Made by a program: the position numbers and the translations under genes
Part shown: positions 7,432 through 17,030 of the stretch, one piece after another
Layout of the letters: every line of letters starts with the position of its first letter
How positions within the stretch are numbered: the stretch's first letter is position 1
Origin: Acidobacteriota bacterium
GTDB taxonomy: Bacteria; Acidobacteriota; Blastocatellia; RBC074
Direction of reading: 5' to 3'
DNA length: 42,426 bases
Assembly (NCBI GenBank): GCA_019639255.1
Contig: JAHBSF010000047.1
Location: 1-42,426 of the forward strand
Notes under the pieces: model-generated
What the model saw: the letters and a program-made list of their open reading frames with translations, nothing else
What the model was told of the DNA's origin: nothing
The model's database searches: none

Positions 7432-8352
7432 ATGTCTGAAGATTTCAATCTCTATCCGTTGCACGTCTTCCGGCTGATTGCGCGTAGTGGCAGCGTGACT
7501 CGCGCGGCGCAGGAATTGCACATCAGCCAGCCGGCGGTCTCGTCGCATCTTCGCTCGCTCGAACAGCGATTTGGCGAGCCCCTCTTCGAGCGCACACCGC
7601 GCGGGATGCTGCTGACCGGAACCGGCGAGGCAGTTCTCGATCAGGTCAACCGGCTCTTTGCGCTCTATGACGAGATTCCGGCGATGGCGGATGCGACTCG
7701 CGGGCAGGTGCGCGGCGAGGTCCTGGTGGCGGCTTCGAGCACGCCGGGGGCTTATTGCGTGCCCGAGTTGTTGCGGCGTTTTCAGGATAAATATCCGGAA
7801 GCCTGCCCGACGCTGATTATCGGAGACAGCGCCGAGGTCCTGCAATGGCTTCGCGAATATCGGGTGCCGCTGGGAGTGGTCGGTGAGATGATTATGGATG
7901 AAGGGATTCACCGACAGGAAATCGGCGCTGATGAGTTGAGACTGGTCACGGCGGCCGGCGACTCGCTGCACCGGGTCAGGAAAATCGGAGGCAGCCACCT
8001 GCACAACCGGACGCTGTTTCTGAGAGAGCGGGGTTCAAGCACGCGCGCCGGCGCCGAGGCGCTGCTTGGCGACCTGATATCTGCGTTCAGAAGAATCGTT
8101 GAGGTGAGCAACGCGGAGGCCATCAAGCAGGCCGTGGTTTCCGGATTGGGCCTTGGGGTGCTCTCCTCGTGGGCTACCCGCCTCGAAGAAAAAGCCGGGT
8201 TTCTTCGCCCGGTCCAGGACAAGCATCTGCGGCAGCAGCGACGGTTTTATCTGGTGCGGCGGCAAGATCGCGTTTTAACCGGCAGCGCCGCCGCGCTGTG
8301 GGAATGTCTGACGATCTGTCGTCCCGGCGGAAAACATTTCATCGGACCGTGA
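7432..8352 (+). CDS. LysR-family transcriptional regulator
   Basis: This 306-residue regulator has the N-terminal winged helix-turn-helix (about 5-65; GSVTRAAQELHISQPAVSSH). Its effector-binding domain (about 90-300) starts with EVLVAASSTPGAYCVPELL. That beginning, with the STPG loop, resembles the CysB/CysL-like subgroup that senses sulfur or related compounds; the assignment to a ligand is inference. It is divergent from the hydroxylase gene, the usual arrangement for a LysR target. Its 3' end overlaps the convergent gene at 8275-9129 by 78 bases. The ATG at 7432 has AGGAG 6 bases before it. Confidence 0.9.
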   Translation: MSEDFNLYPLHVFRLIARSGSVTRAAQELHISQPAVSSHLRSLEQRFGEPLFERTPRGMLLTGTGEAVLDQVNRLFALYDEIPAMADATRGQVRGEVLVAASSTPGAYCVPELLRRFQDKYPEACPTLIIGDSAEVLQWLREYRVPLGVVGEMIMDEGIHRQEIGADELRLVTAAGDSLHRVRKIGGSHLHNRTLFLRERGSSTRAGAEALLGDLISAFRRIVEVSNAEAIKQAVVSGLGLGVLSSWATRLEEKAGFLRPVQDKHLRQQRRFYLVRRQDRVLTGSAAALWECLTICRPGGKHFIGP

Positions 8353-9129
8353 GCTGCCATAATTGTTTCGGCCCATGTGCTTAATTGGAATCTCGTCTCC
8401 AGTCAACGAAGCAGGGTTGGGTGCACCGGCGTCTCGTCGGAATTTTGACGGGTAGATGCGCGCCCAGATGTAGTCGTAGGCCGACGGCGAAAGTTCCTCC
8501 TTCAGTTGAAAGTTGAAATCACGCCCCACTCCTCCGGGTTGATTCTCGAATGACGAGATCTCGATACGGTATCGTGACGACTGACTGATCCCTTGCACAT
8601 GGGAGTAACGCCAGAAGCGCGAGTGTTCGGGTTTATCCGCCGATTCAAACGTCATCCGGTCCGAAAAGACTTTGAACGTGCCGGCGCATCCGCCGGTAGT
8701 GTGAAGATGCTTGACCATCGCCATAAAGCGGGGAGCACCTTCGTCAGTTGGCATAACGCTCGTCACCAACGGGCGTTTAGATTTCGCCAGTAACCGGGCG
8801 CTCACTTCCGGGGTGATCCGGCCTTCGAGCAGTTTGAAGCTGAAGTCGCGGTCCCGGCCGAGCATCAGTTTGTCATCCTCATAACTGATCAACTCCAGCC
8901 TGTTCGGCGATGCAATCTTGATCTGCTTCAACTCGACAAATTTCCAGGCGCGGGCGTGATCTCCATTCTCTGTCCGGTACTCGATCCCTTCCTCGGTGAT
9001 GATCAGTTTGCCAAGGCAACTGCGCCACAAATGATCGTGTTCCACCTGAAATTCATGGCTTTGCGCCCTCCCGAGGCCCGGCGCCAACATTATGACGGCG
9101 GTCGCCAGCAGTAGACTTATGTTCCTCAT
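8275..9129 (-). CDS. Exported protein of unknown function with two similar halves
   Basis: This 284-residue protein has a signal peptide (MRNISLLLATAVIMLAPG, cleavage near RAQ). Two similar halves follow, each made of WR..., a turn and beta strands: CLGKLIITEEGIEYRTE...WKFVELKQIKI and CAGTFKVFSDRMTFESA...WRYSHVQGISQ. This looks like a duplicated PH-like or lipocalin-like strand module, which is inference from the repeated pattern. The start is ATG 9129 with GGAGG 4 bases upstream; an earlier in-frame start at 9198 lacks a signal peptide. The last 78 bases overlap the end of lysR on the other strand. The function is not recognised. Confidence 0.7.
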   Translation of the reverse strand: MRNISLLLATAVIMLAPGLGRAQSHEFQVEHDHLWRSCLGKLIITEEGIEYRTENGDHARAWKFVELKQIKIASPNRLELISYEDDKLMLGRDRDFSFKLLEGRITPEVSARLLAKSKRPLVTSVMPTDEGAPRFMAMVKHLHTTGGCAGTFKVFSDRMTFESADKPEHSRFWRYSHVQGISQSSRYRIEISSFENQPGGVGRDFNFQLKEELSPSAYDYIWARIYPSKFRRDAGAPNPASLTGDEIPIKHMGRNNYGSSRSDEMFSAGTTDRQTFPQRGGAAG

Positions 9130-9167
9130 ATCACCTCCGTATGATCCACGCTCTTTCAGTTCACTCA

Positions 9168-10022
9168 TTATTTCGGGGCCGACCCCAGTCGTGACCACGC
9201 GGCGAGTACTGACGGGACGTATGCGCGTGTTTCGAGGGGCAGCAGGCGGCGACGCGACAACTCATCAAAGTCGCGCACCCCGGCCCGGTTGATTGCCTGT
9301 TGAACACGCCCCTCGCCGGCGTTGTAGGCCGCCAGCGCCAGCTTCCAGTCGCCGAACATCCGGTAGAGGTCGCGCAGGTAGCGGGCCGCCGCGCGCGTGG
9401 CATGCTCCGGATGCGTGCGGTGGTCATTCCCCGGCTCGACGGTCAGCCCGTAACGCTGCGCCGTCGCCGGCATCAGTTGCCAGATGCCGAGTGCTCCTTT
9501 CGGCGAGAGCGCAAGCGGGTTGAATCCGCTTTCGACCAGCGCCACCGAAAGTACCTCGACCGGGAGTTGTTCCTCAGCCAGTACCCGGGTCAGGACCTCG
9601 CGATAGGTGTTGTAGCGCGCCAGCATCGTGCGCCCGATCGGACCGGGTGATCCAATCTTCGACCAGTCCTGATTCAGCGGCGCGCTCGAGTTGGAGATCG
9701 CTTCATTGCTTCGCTGCCGCTTTCTTGCCTCAACGATTTCACCCGCCGGCCGCGACGCGGCGAGCGCCCGTTCGGCGGCGGCGAGACGTTCCTCGACCAA
9801 TACCTGGATTCGCCCCATGGCGCGCGCCGCCGGGTCGTCGCCCGGTGTCTGCGCCCACAGCGACTGCCAGGGCAAAACAAGCATCAAGGCCGCAAAACCG
9901 AGCCCGCAATAAGAAGAGAGAACACGGAACACACGGAATATACGGAATTCACGGAAAAGACAGACCCTTTTCCGTGAATTCCGTATATTCCGTGTGTTCC
10001 GTGTTCTCTCTTCTTTTTCCAT
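9168..10022 (-). CDS. Exported lytic transglycosylase (SLT domain)
   Basis: The C-terminal half carries the Slt/goose-lysozyme fold: VEVLSVALVESGFNPLALS with the catalytic Glu, GALGIWQLMPATAQRYGL, and LALAAYNAGEGRVQQAINR. It cleaves the glycan strands of peptidoglycan in the periplasm, perhaps to let the tripartite pump cross the wall. The gene starts 16 bases after the stop of the RND pump gene. The ATG at 10022 has GGAAGG 7 bases upstream. However, codons 3 to about 37 then run through a 49-bp inverted repeat, giving an odd Arg/Phe-rich segment before the hydrophobic signal (GFAALMLVLPWQSLWAQ). The alternative ATG is at 9884, after the repeat. Confidence 0.85.
   Translation of the reverse strand: MEKEERTRNTRNIRNSRKRVCLFREFRIFRVFRVLSSYCGLGFAALMLVLPWQSLWAQTPGDDPAARAMGRIQVLVEERLAAAERALAASRPAGEIVEARKRQRSNEAISNSSAPLNQDWSKIGSPGPIGRTMLARYNTYREVLTRVLAEEQLPVEVLSVALVESGFNPLALSPKGALGIWQLMPATAQRYGLTVEPGNDHRTHPEHATRAAARYLRDLYRMFGDWKLALAAYNAGEGRVQQAINRAGVRDFDELSRRRLLPLETRAYVPSVLAAWSRLGSAPK
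9911..10015. repeat. Perfect 49-bp inverted repeat made of ACGGAA units (copy 2)
   Basis: Arms 9911-9959 and 9967-10015 pair perfectly around a 7-base loop. The core is nearly the same as that of copy 1 at 6372-6472: GAGA-N-CACGGAA and so on. It lies inside the 5' part of the lytic transglycosylase reading frame, between the ribosome-binding site and the signal-peptide region. Confidence 0.9.
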
Positions 10023-10038
10023 GGATGTGCCTTCCGGT

Positions 10039-13000
10039 TCAGGTCGCTTCCGGCGCCAAAACCACCCGATGTTTGACATCCGTGTGCCACTTCCAGATGG
10101 CATAAATCGCCGGGTAGACAACCAGCTCAAGCGCAAATGAGAAGATCATCCCGGCGATCATCGGCGCGGCGATGCGCTTGGTCAGATCTGATCCCGCTCC
10201 CACCGCCAGCATCACCGGCAGCAGCCCGAAAAAGTCCACCACAACGGTCATAAACTTCGGCCTCAGCCGCTGCACCGAACCTTCCAGGATCGCTTCGCGC
10301 AGGTGCGCCTTCGTTCGCATCAAACCTTTCGCCTTTCGCTCGTCGTAGGCCAGGTCGAGGTAGAGCAGCATGAAGATGCTCGTCTCCGCATCCACTCCGA
10401 GGAAGGCAATCAACCCGACCCAGACCGCGACGCTCAGGTTGTAGTCGAGCAGGTAGAGCATCCAGAACGCCCCCGCCGCCGAAAACGGCAGCGAACCGAG
10501 GACAATCAGGGTATATGCCGCCGACTTCGTGTTGAAATACATCAACAGAAAAATGAAGAACAGCGTCACCGGAAGGACAACCTTCAGTTTTTCGGCGACG
10601 CGCAGCATGTTCTCGTACTGTCCGCTCCACGCCAGCGTATAGCCGGGCGGCATCTGTACCTTCTGCTGCACGACGCGCTTCGCCTCTTCCACATAACCGC
10701 CGATGTCGCGCCCGCCGACATCGACGTAGACGTAGCCGCTCAACCTTCCGTTCTCATCGCGGATCATGCCGGGTCCTGAAAGCAGCTTGATGTCGGCGAG
10801 ATGCGAGAGCGGGATTTGCCGACTGCCGTTCATAGCCGGAACCAGGGTCCGGCCGAGCTGATCGACGGTGCCCCGGTAATCGCGCAGGTAACGGATGTTG
10901 ACCGGATACCTCTCGCGCCCCTCGATCGTCGTCGTCACACTATCGCCGCCGATCGCCGACATGATCGCCATATTCGCCTGATCGATCGTCAGCCCGTAGC
11001 GGGCCAGGTCTTCACGCCTGAGGTTAAAGTCGAGGAAGTAGCCGCCCGCCGTCCGCTCGGCAAAGACGCTCGTCGTTCCTGAAACGTCCCTGAGCGCCAT
11101 CTCGATGTGCTTGCCGATCTCCTCTATCTTGCCGAGATCGGCGCCGAGCACCTTGATGCCGACCGGTGTGCGGATGCCAGTAGTGAGCATGTCGATGCGC
11201 GCCTTGATCGGCATCGTCCAGGCGTTGACGACGCCCGGAATCTGCAACCTCTCGTTCAACCCGCCCGGTCCGTGGATCACCTCTTCCGTGCTCTTATGGT
11301 CGGGCCAGCCGATCCGGAGCAGCTTTTTCAGCCACTCCGGCGATCTACCTGAGTACCAGCGCTCGACCTTCGGCCATTCATCTTTGGGCTTGAGCATGAC
11401 GACCGTCTCCATCATCGAGAAGGGCGCCGGATCGGTCGCCGTCTCGGCCCGGCCCGCCTTGCCGAACACGCGCTCGACTTCGGGAAAGGATTTGAACAGC
11501 TTGTCCTGCGTCTGAAGTATGCGCTGCGCTTCGGTAACCGATATGCCTGGCATCGTCGTCGGCATATACAGCAGCACGCCTTCGTCGAGCGGCGGCATGA
11601 ATTCCGAACCGAGCCGCAGGTAGATCGGGATCGTCGCCGCGATGATGAGTAGCGCGGCGATGACGACCGGCCACTGGAAGCGCAGCACGAATTCCACCAC
11701 TGGCCGGTAGAGTCGTTTCAGCAATCGGCTCAGGGGATGCTTTTCTTCGGGATGGATTTTCCCGATGATGATCCTGTTGGCGAGCCGGCATAGCCACCGC
11801 GGGCGGAAGTCGAACTGCTGCGGGCGCACGAGCAGGACGATGATCGCCGGGACGAGTGTCACCGAGAGCAGCGCGGCAGCGGCGATGGCCGAGATTTTGG
11901 TGAAGGCGAGCGGTTTGAACAGTCGGCCTTCCTGTGATTCGAGCGCGAAGATCGGCGTGAAAGCGACGGCGATCACCAGCAGCGAGAAGAAACTCGGCGG
12001 CCCGACCTCTTTGGCCGCGCTGATGACTACATCCTTGAAGTGGCCAGGCCGGCCGCGTGCGATCCAGTCTTCCAGCTTCTTGTGCGTCTGCTCGATGATG
12101 ACGATCGACGAATCCACCATCGAGCCGATGGCGATGGCGATGCCGCCAAGCGACATGATGTTGGCCGTTACCCCGAAGCCGAACATCGGGATGAAGGAAA
12201 CGATCACTGCCACCGTGATCGTCACGACCGGCACGGCCGCGCTCGACAGATGCCAGAGGAAGATGATGATGACCAGCGCGACGACGATAAGTTCCTCGAT
12301 CAGCGAATCCGAGACCGTCTCGATCGCGCCTTCGATCAGTTCGCCCCGGTCATAGGTCGTGACTACTTTTACGCCCGCCGGCAGGGTCGGTTCGATCTCG
12401 GCGAGTTTGGCGCGCACACGTTCGATCACCTTCATCGCGTTCTCACCCGACCGCATAATGACGATTGCGCCGACCGTCTCGCCCTGCCCGTCGAGTTCGG
12501 CGACCCCGCGCCGCAGATCCGGCCCCAGCACGACGCGGCCGAGATGACTGACCAGCACCGGTGTTCCATTCTCGTTCGTCGCGACGACGATCTTCTCGAC
12601 ATCCTCGACCGAACGGATGTAGCCACGCCCGCGCACCATGTACTCGCGCCCCGAAAACTCGACCAGCCGCCCGCCGACGTCGTTGTTGCCCTGCCGTATC
12701 GCCTCGGTGACCCTGTCGATCGGAATCCCGTAGGCGGCGAGTGAATTCGGATCGAGGTTGACCTGGTACTGCCGCACAAAACCGCCGACCGGCGCCACTT
12801 CGGCGACGCCGGGCAACGATTGCAGCGCGTACCTCAAATGCCAGTCCTCGAGCGAGCGGAGTTCGGCGAGGTTGTGCCGACCGCTTGTGTCGACGAGCGC
12901 GTACTGAAAGACCCAGCCGACCGCCGTCATGTCGCGCGCCAGTTCGACGCTCACCCCCGAAGGCAGCTTCGGCGTGATGTTGCTCAGGTATTCGAGCGTC

Positions 13001-13323
13001 CGCGAACGCGCCCAGTAGATGTCCGTGCCTTCGTCAAAGATGATGTAGATGTAGGAATAGCCGAAGTCGGAGAATCCGCGAATGTCCTTTACCTTCGGCA
13101 CACCAAGCATCGAGGAGATGATCGGGTAGGTGACCTGATCCTCGATGATGTCGGGGCTGCGGTCCCACCTGGAATAGATGATGACCTGCGTGTCCGACAG
13201 ATCGGGGATGGCGTCGAGCGTGACGTTTCGCATCGACCAAAGACCAACGAGCGTCAGCATCCCGGTGCAGAGCAGGACGATGAACTTGTTGTTGGCACTG
13301 AACTCGATCAGCCTGCCGATCAT
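10039..13323 (-). CDS. cusA: CusA-type heavy-metal efflux RND pump
   Basis: This 1094-residue inner-membrane proton/metal antiporter is of normal length for the CusA/CzcA family. It opens with IEFSANNKFIVLL and NVTLDAIPDLSDTQVIIYS, has the two large periplasmic loops, and has TM4 with GGIAIAIGSMVDSSIVIIEQ. The signature VTYPIISSMLGVPKVKDIRG and the Met-containing periplasmic regions place it with Cu(I)/Ag(I) pumps rather than Zn/Co pumps; that choice is an inference. It takes metal from the periplasm and passes it through the CusB-type adaptor to a TolC-type channel. The start codon overlaps the adaptor stop by 4 bases (ATGA), so translation is coupled. Confidence 0.95.
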   Translation of the reverse strand: MIGRLIEFSANNKFIVLLCTGMLTLVGLWSMRNVTLDAIPDLSDTQVIIYSRWDRSPDIIEDQVTYPIISSMLGVPKVKDIRGFSDFGYSYIYIIFDEGTDIYWARSRTLEYLSNITPKLPSGVSVELARDMTAVGWVFQYALVDTSGRHNLAELRSLEDWHLRYALQSLPGVAEVAPVGGFVRQYQVNLDPNSLAAYGIPIDRVTEAIRQGNNDVGGRLVEFSGREYMVRGRGYIRSVEDVEKIVVATNENGTPVLVSHLGRVVLGPDLRRGVAELDGQGETVGAIVIMRSGENAMKVIERVRAKLAEIEPTLPAGVKVVTTYDRGELIEGAIETVSDSLIEELIVVALVIIIFLWHLSSAAVPVVTITVAVIVSFIPMFGFGVTANIMSLGGIAIAIGSMVDSSIVIIEQTHKKLEDWIARGRPGHFKDVVISAAKEVGPPSFFSLLVIAVAFTPIFALESQEGRLFKPLAFTKISAIAAAALLSVTLVPAIIVLLVRPQQFDFRPRWLCRLANRIIIGKIHPEEKHPLSRLLKRLYRPVVEFVLRFQWPVVIAALLIIAATIPIYLRLGSEFMPPLDEGVLLYMPTTMPGISVTEAQRILQTQDKLFKSFPEVERVFGKAGRAETATDPAPFSMMETVVMLKPKDEWPKVERWYSGRSPEWLKKLLRIGWPDHKSTEEVIHGPGGLNERLQIPGVVNAWTMPIKARIDMLTTGIRTPVGIKVLGADLGKIEEIGKHIEMALRDVSGTTSVFAERTAGGYFLDFNLRREDLARYGLTIDQANMAIMSAIGGDSVTTTIEGRERYPVNIRYLRDYRGTVDQLGRTLVPAMNGSRQIPLSHLADIKLLSGPGMIRDENGRLSGYVYVDVGGRDIGGYVEEAKRVVQQKVQMPPGYTLAWSGQYENMLRVAEKLKVVLPVTLFFIFLLMYFNTKSAAYTLIVLGSLPFSAAGAFWMLYLLDYNLSVAVWVGLIAFLGVDAETSIFMLLYLDLAYDERKAKGLMRTKAHLREAILEGSVQRLRPKFMTVVVDFFGLLPVMLAVGAGSDLTKRIAAPMIAGMIFSFALELVVYPAIYAIWKWHTDVKHRVVLAPEAT

Positions 13324-14972
13324 CGCCGATCCTCCTCTTCGTGCTCGTGATGCGAGTGGTCGGGTTTCTTCGGCGTCGGCGTCGGCGTCGGCTTGACCGG
13401 CGATTGATGCTGCGAATGATCCTCAACCCGGCGGACGGGAGCGGCTTTGTGCTGCGAATGATCCTCTTTCTTTGGCGGCGGCGCCGGCTCCAGAACGGTT
13501 TTGCTCTGACCGTTCTGACCGCCGTCGTGGCTCATCCCCGGCATGCCCATGCCGCCCGCCGCCGACTTGAGCCGACTCTCGGAGTCGATCAGGAAGTTCG
13601 CTGATGTGACGATGCGCTCGCCCGCCTTCAACCCGGCGAGGACGATGTACTCCCGGTCCACCTTCGCGCCGAGGCGGACCCGGCGCGGCTCGAAATACCC
13701 TCCCTCGCGCGCGACGAAGACCGTTTGATCAGCGCCCGAATCCATGACTGCTTCTTCGGGAACGACGACGTGTCGGCCATAGTCGATCTTCAATTCGACG
13801 TTGGCGTACATATCGGGCTTGAGCGCGAAATCGGCGTTGGGTATTTCGATCCGCGCCTTGAGTGTGCGCGTCGCGGCGTCGACTTGTGGGTAGATGTATG
13901 TCACCCGGCCGTGGTAGACGCGACCGGGGAAATAGGCGAGTGTGACGGCTGCCGCCTGTCCGAGCACAATCTCCGGCGCCTCAAATTCGTAGATGTCGGC
14001 GATCACCCAGACACGCGACAGGTCGGAGATCGTATATAACTCGGTTTCCGGCGTGACGCGTTGTCGCTGGAAAGCATTGCGGGCGGTGACGAAACCGCCG
14101 TTGGGAGCGTAGATCGGGAGCGCCCGCACCGGCTTGCCGCTGCGCTCCAGTTCCTGAATCTGCGCCTCGGTCAGATCCCACAACTCCAGCCGCTTGCGCG
14201 CCGCTTCGTAGAGAGCGCCGATGCCGAAAGATGCTTCGCGATACGGACTCCCGGCCAACTCAATCCGGCCGCGGCGGGCGAGCAGGAATTCCTGCTGCGT
14301 CTGGAGCAATTCCGGGCTGTAGATGCTGACAAGCGGCTGCCCCTTGGCGACCAGCTTGCCCGTGAAATCGACGAATACTTCCTCGATCCAGCCTTCATAC
14401 TTGGTATGGACGTGTGTAATCCCGGTTTCGTCGTATGCCAGCCGGCCGACGGCACGGAGCGTTTTAGAAACGTTGCGTTGTGCGGCCTCGCCGTACTGCA
14501 CGCCGATCAATTGCTGTCGTTCCGGACTGATCTGGATCGTGCCGGGCGGCAAATTCACGCCAGTCTGCACAGCCTCCTCGTAGACCGGCACCAGATCCAT
14601 GCCGCAGTCGGGTGCTGTACCGGGTTTGTCGGACTTGTAGGCCGGGTGCATCGGATCGACCCAGTAGAGGATTTTCTTCCCGGCGGTTTGCGCCCCGTCC
14701 CTGGTCGCAAAGAACCGGCGTACGCGCTCTCGTTGCAGATAACCGGCGACGGCCAGGACGGCAATCAGCAACACGATCAGGCTCCAAAGTATTCTCCGGC
14801 TCCGACGAGGTCGGCCCACGGCTGCTTCGTTCTCAACCTGGGCCGCCGCCGGCTGTGCCGCGTCGATCGTCGGCTCAACATCTGCTTCCGGAAGCATTGG
14901 TTCGACTGCCGTTTCATCGGAGGTAGGGGAGGCGTCCGATTTCTCTTTGTCGTTCTCTTCCGTGGTCGGCAT
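13320..14972 (-). CDS. cusB: CusB-type efflux adaptor with HMBD and His-rich tail
   Basis: This 550-residue periplasmic membrane-fusion protein has an acidic cytoplasmic N-terminus and one membrane segment (WSLIVLLIAVLAVAGYL). A heavy-metal-binding domain follows (YWVDPMHPAYKSDKPGTAPD, then CGMDLVPVY), then barrel-sandwich and beta-barrel domains. The tail is full of DHSQH/DHSHHEHEEE repeats. It joins the RND pump to the outer-membrane channel and probably hands over metal ions; the His-rich tail is likely to bind extra metal. I chose the ATG at 14972, which has AAGGA 7 bases upstream, over the GTG at 15044. The stop overlaps cusA. Confidence 0.93.
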   Translation of the reverse strand: MPTTEENDKEKSDASPTSDETAVEPMLPEADVEPTIDAAQPAAAQVENEAAVGRPRRSRRILWSLIVLLIAVLAVAGYLQRERVRRFFATRDGAQTAGKKILYWVDPMHPAYKSDKPGTAPDCGMDLVPVYEEAVQTGVNLPPGTIQISPERQQLIGVQYGEAAQRNVSKTLRAVGRLAYDETGITHVHTKYEGWIEEVFVDFTGKLVAKGQPLVSIYSPELLQTQQEFLLARRGRIELAGSPYREASFGIGALYEAARKRLELWDLTEAQIQELERSGKPVRALPIYAPNGGFVTARNAFQRQRVTPETELYTISDLSRVWVIADIYEFEAPEIVLGQAAAVTLAYFPGRVYHGRVTYIYPQVDAATRTLKARIEIPNADFALKPDMYANVELKIDYGRHVVVPEEAVMDSGADQTVFVAREGGYFEPRRVRLGAKVDREYIVLAGLKAGERIVTSANFLIDSESRLKSAAGGMGMPGMSHDGGQNGQSKTVLEPAPPPKKEDHSQHKAAPVRRVEDHSQHQSPVKPTPTPTPKKPDHSHHEHEEEDRR

Positions 14973-15070
14973 AACTGCGTCCTTTTCTCTGTTGCCGGTT
15001 ACCGGCGCCGATCCGATTTGGACCGGCGCCGACTTCGGAATCACCGGGTGATCGCTACTTCCGAAGCGAT

Positions 15071-15502
15071 TTATTTGCCTTCCAGTTCCTTCGCGCGCAG
15101 TTCGTGGAACCTGGCCATCTCGTCGGCTTCGAGCGCAAGCCCCTCCGCCGCCTTGATGTATTTCTCACAGTGAAGTCGCATCTTTTTGATGTAAGGATTC
15201 TCCGACGTATCCTTCGGATTTCTCGCCACCCCTTTACTGTAATCGGCCAGCATCTTCCGGTGCGCTTCGGCTTCACGGCGATACTCGGCGGCCTTGCTGC
15301 GGTAATGTTCGGCGTGTTGCCTGTGCTCTGCTGCCGTCTGCGGGACTTTCATCTCCTTTCCCTGGGCGTGACCGGAATGATCCTGTGCAAGTGCCGGTTG
15401 GTGCAGGCCACCGAGAACCAGCATCAGCAGCGCGCTTGCGGCAAGCGCCGGGATCGTTCTGAAAATCGTCCGACGAGTCTTCTGTTCGTTTATCGCTTTC
15501 AT
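15071..15502 (-). CDS. Small exported helical protein of the copper efflux operon
   Basis: This 143-residue protein has a signal peptide (about 1-40, FRTIPALAASALLMLVLGG, ending ALAQ). A His-containing stretch (DHSGHAQGKE) follows, then a long charged helix rich in H, E, A and K (AEHRQHAEHYRSKAAEYRRE). It may be a periplasmic metal-binding or coiled-coil accessory; no family name is known to me. The ATG at 15502 has AAAGGAG 6 bases upstream. A second possible start at 15613 overlaps the stop of the TolC-like gene (ATGA) and would add 37 residues before the signal peptide. Confidence 0.7.
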   Translation of the reverse strand: MKAINEQKTRRTIFRTIPALAASALLMLVLGGLHQPALAQDHSGHAQGKEMKVPQTAAEHRQHAEHYRSKAAEYRREAEAHRKMLADYSKGVARNPKDTSENPYIKKMRLHCEKYIKAAEGLALEADEMARFHELRAKELEGK

Positions 15503-15609
15503 GGTTTTCTCCTTTTGAGCTTCGGTTATTGGTTGATCCCTTTGCAGGGCGTTTGAATTCGGTGCTTTGTCATCGGACTCCTTGCCTGTGTCGCCGATCG
15601 GCGCGGCGT

Positions 15610-16911
15610 TCATTGCCTTAGCGCGACGCCGACCAGAGGTTCGAGCGCCGCGATGGCTTTCTCCACATTTGCCAGTTGCTCGTAGTAACTCAGTTCGTAA
15701 GTCCGCAGCGTCGCCAGGTTGTCGAGCAGCGTCAGAAAATCCACCTTGCCCGCTTCGTAACCGGCGATCGCCGATTCGAGCGCGAGCGTCGATTGCGGGA
15801 TGATCGTCGTGCCGTAGAGCGTGACAAGCCGTTGCGCGGTCGTCGCCGCGAGATGGCGATCCCTGATCCGGTAGAAGAGCAGCGCCGTGGTGTTCTCGGC
15901 GCGCTGTCTCTCAGACGCCGCGCTCGCCGTCGCCTCGGCTACGGCCGGGCGCTGCTTCTGACGGAAGTACAGAGGGATCTTCACGCCGACGTTCACGGCG
16001 TACATCTCGGGCAGGCCGGGGCGATTGAAGTAGGTCAACCCGACGGTGAAGTCGGGGTAGAACTCTTTCTTCGCCAGTTGGACGCCGTACTGCTCGCGGT
16101 CGATGCGGCGGCGCTGCGCGCGAAGCGCCGGGTAATTGTCGAGCGCGGCCTGCTGAAGTTCAGCCAGACTGGAGGTGAAGTCTCGCGGGCTGATGCTTTC
16201 CGGTTTGCCGACAGCCGAGCCGGGTTCGCGGTAGAGCAGCGCGATGAGGCGCGCTTCGGCTATTTCCCTGCGCCGCTCGAACACAAGCAATGTTTCAGTG
16301 AGTCTGGAGATTTCGACCTGCGCCTTGAGCACATCCTGCTGCGAGCCCTTGCCGACGCTGAAACTCGCCTCGGTGATCCTGGAGAACTTCTCCAGCAGTT
16401 CTCTGTTCTTCGCCGTCGTCTCTACGGCTTTGTGCAGGTAGTAGAGATCGAAGTAGGCGTCCTTGACCTCGGCCATGATGTTCAGCCGCGTCTGCTCGTA
16501 CTCCCAGTACTCGGCCTCGGCGGCGACATTGGCCATCCTTCCCTTGAGCGCGAGTTTGCCCGGATAGGGAATTTCCTGGGTGAATCCGAGCATGCGCGCG
16601 CTCGCCGGGTCGCCCTTCTGAATATCGAAGGGCGGCAGCGGCGCGGCGTTGCCAGCATAGCCGTAACTGAACATTGGATCGGGTAGCGCCTTCGCCTGCG
16701 GAACGCGGGCGCGCATCATATCGAAGCGGCGCCGCATCGCCGCGACCTCCGGATTCTGCTCCGCTGCTTCTTCAATCAGTGATTGGAGCTTGAGCGGCGC
16801 AACTCCGGTTTGGATCGGTGATGCAACCTGCTGCTGAGCCGATGCCGCGCCGACCCAGATCAGGACGGCGAGGGCTGTCGCCGATGGACGGTAGACGTAT
16901 GCCGACCTCAT
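15610..16911 (-). CDS. TolC/CusC-family outer-membrane efflux channel
   Basis: This 433-residue protein has a signal peptide (SATALAVLIWVGAASAQ) and the duplicated helical pattern of outer-membrane efflux proteins. The helical hairpins contain KLQSLIEEAAEQNPEVAAMR and a second set beginning LQQAALDNYPALRAQRRRID, with barrel strands YPDFTVGLTYFN in between. It forms the outer-membrane exit of the CusBA pump encoded next to it. It lies second in the leftward operon, after a Cys-rich small protein and ahead of the small helical protein. Confidence 0.92.
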   Translation of the reverse strand: MRSAYVYRPSATALAVLIWVGAASAQQQVASPIQTGVAPLKLQSLIEEAAEQNPEVAAMRRRFDMMRARVPQAKALPDPMFSYGYAGNAAPLPPFDIQKGDPASARMLGFTQEIPYPGKLALKGRMANVAAEAEYWEYEQTRLNIMAEVKDAYFDLYYLHKAVETTAKNRELLEKFSRITEASFSVGKGSQQDVLKAQVEISRLTETLLVFERRREIAEARLIALLYREPGSAVGKPESISPRDFTSSLAELQQAALDNYPALRAQRRRIDREQYGVQLAKKEFYPDFTVGLTYFNRPGLPEMYAVNVGVKIPLYFRQKQRPAVAEATASAASERQRAENTTALLFYRIRDRHLAATTAQRLVTLYGTTIIPQSTLALESAIAGYEAGKVDFLTLLDNLATLRTYELSYYEQLANVEKAIAALEPLVGVALRQ

Positions 16912-17030
16912 CGCAGTACTTCCTTTGCGCGGGGTGAAAACCCGAGCGAAAAGAGCGATTCTTCAGACATCCGCTGCGGGGAAGACCCGAGCGAATGACG
17001 TAATCACAGCGATTGGCGATGAGTTAGCGG

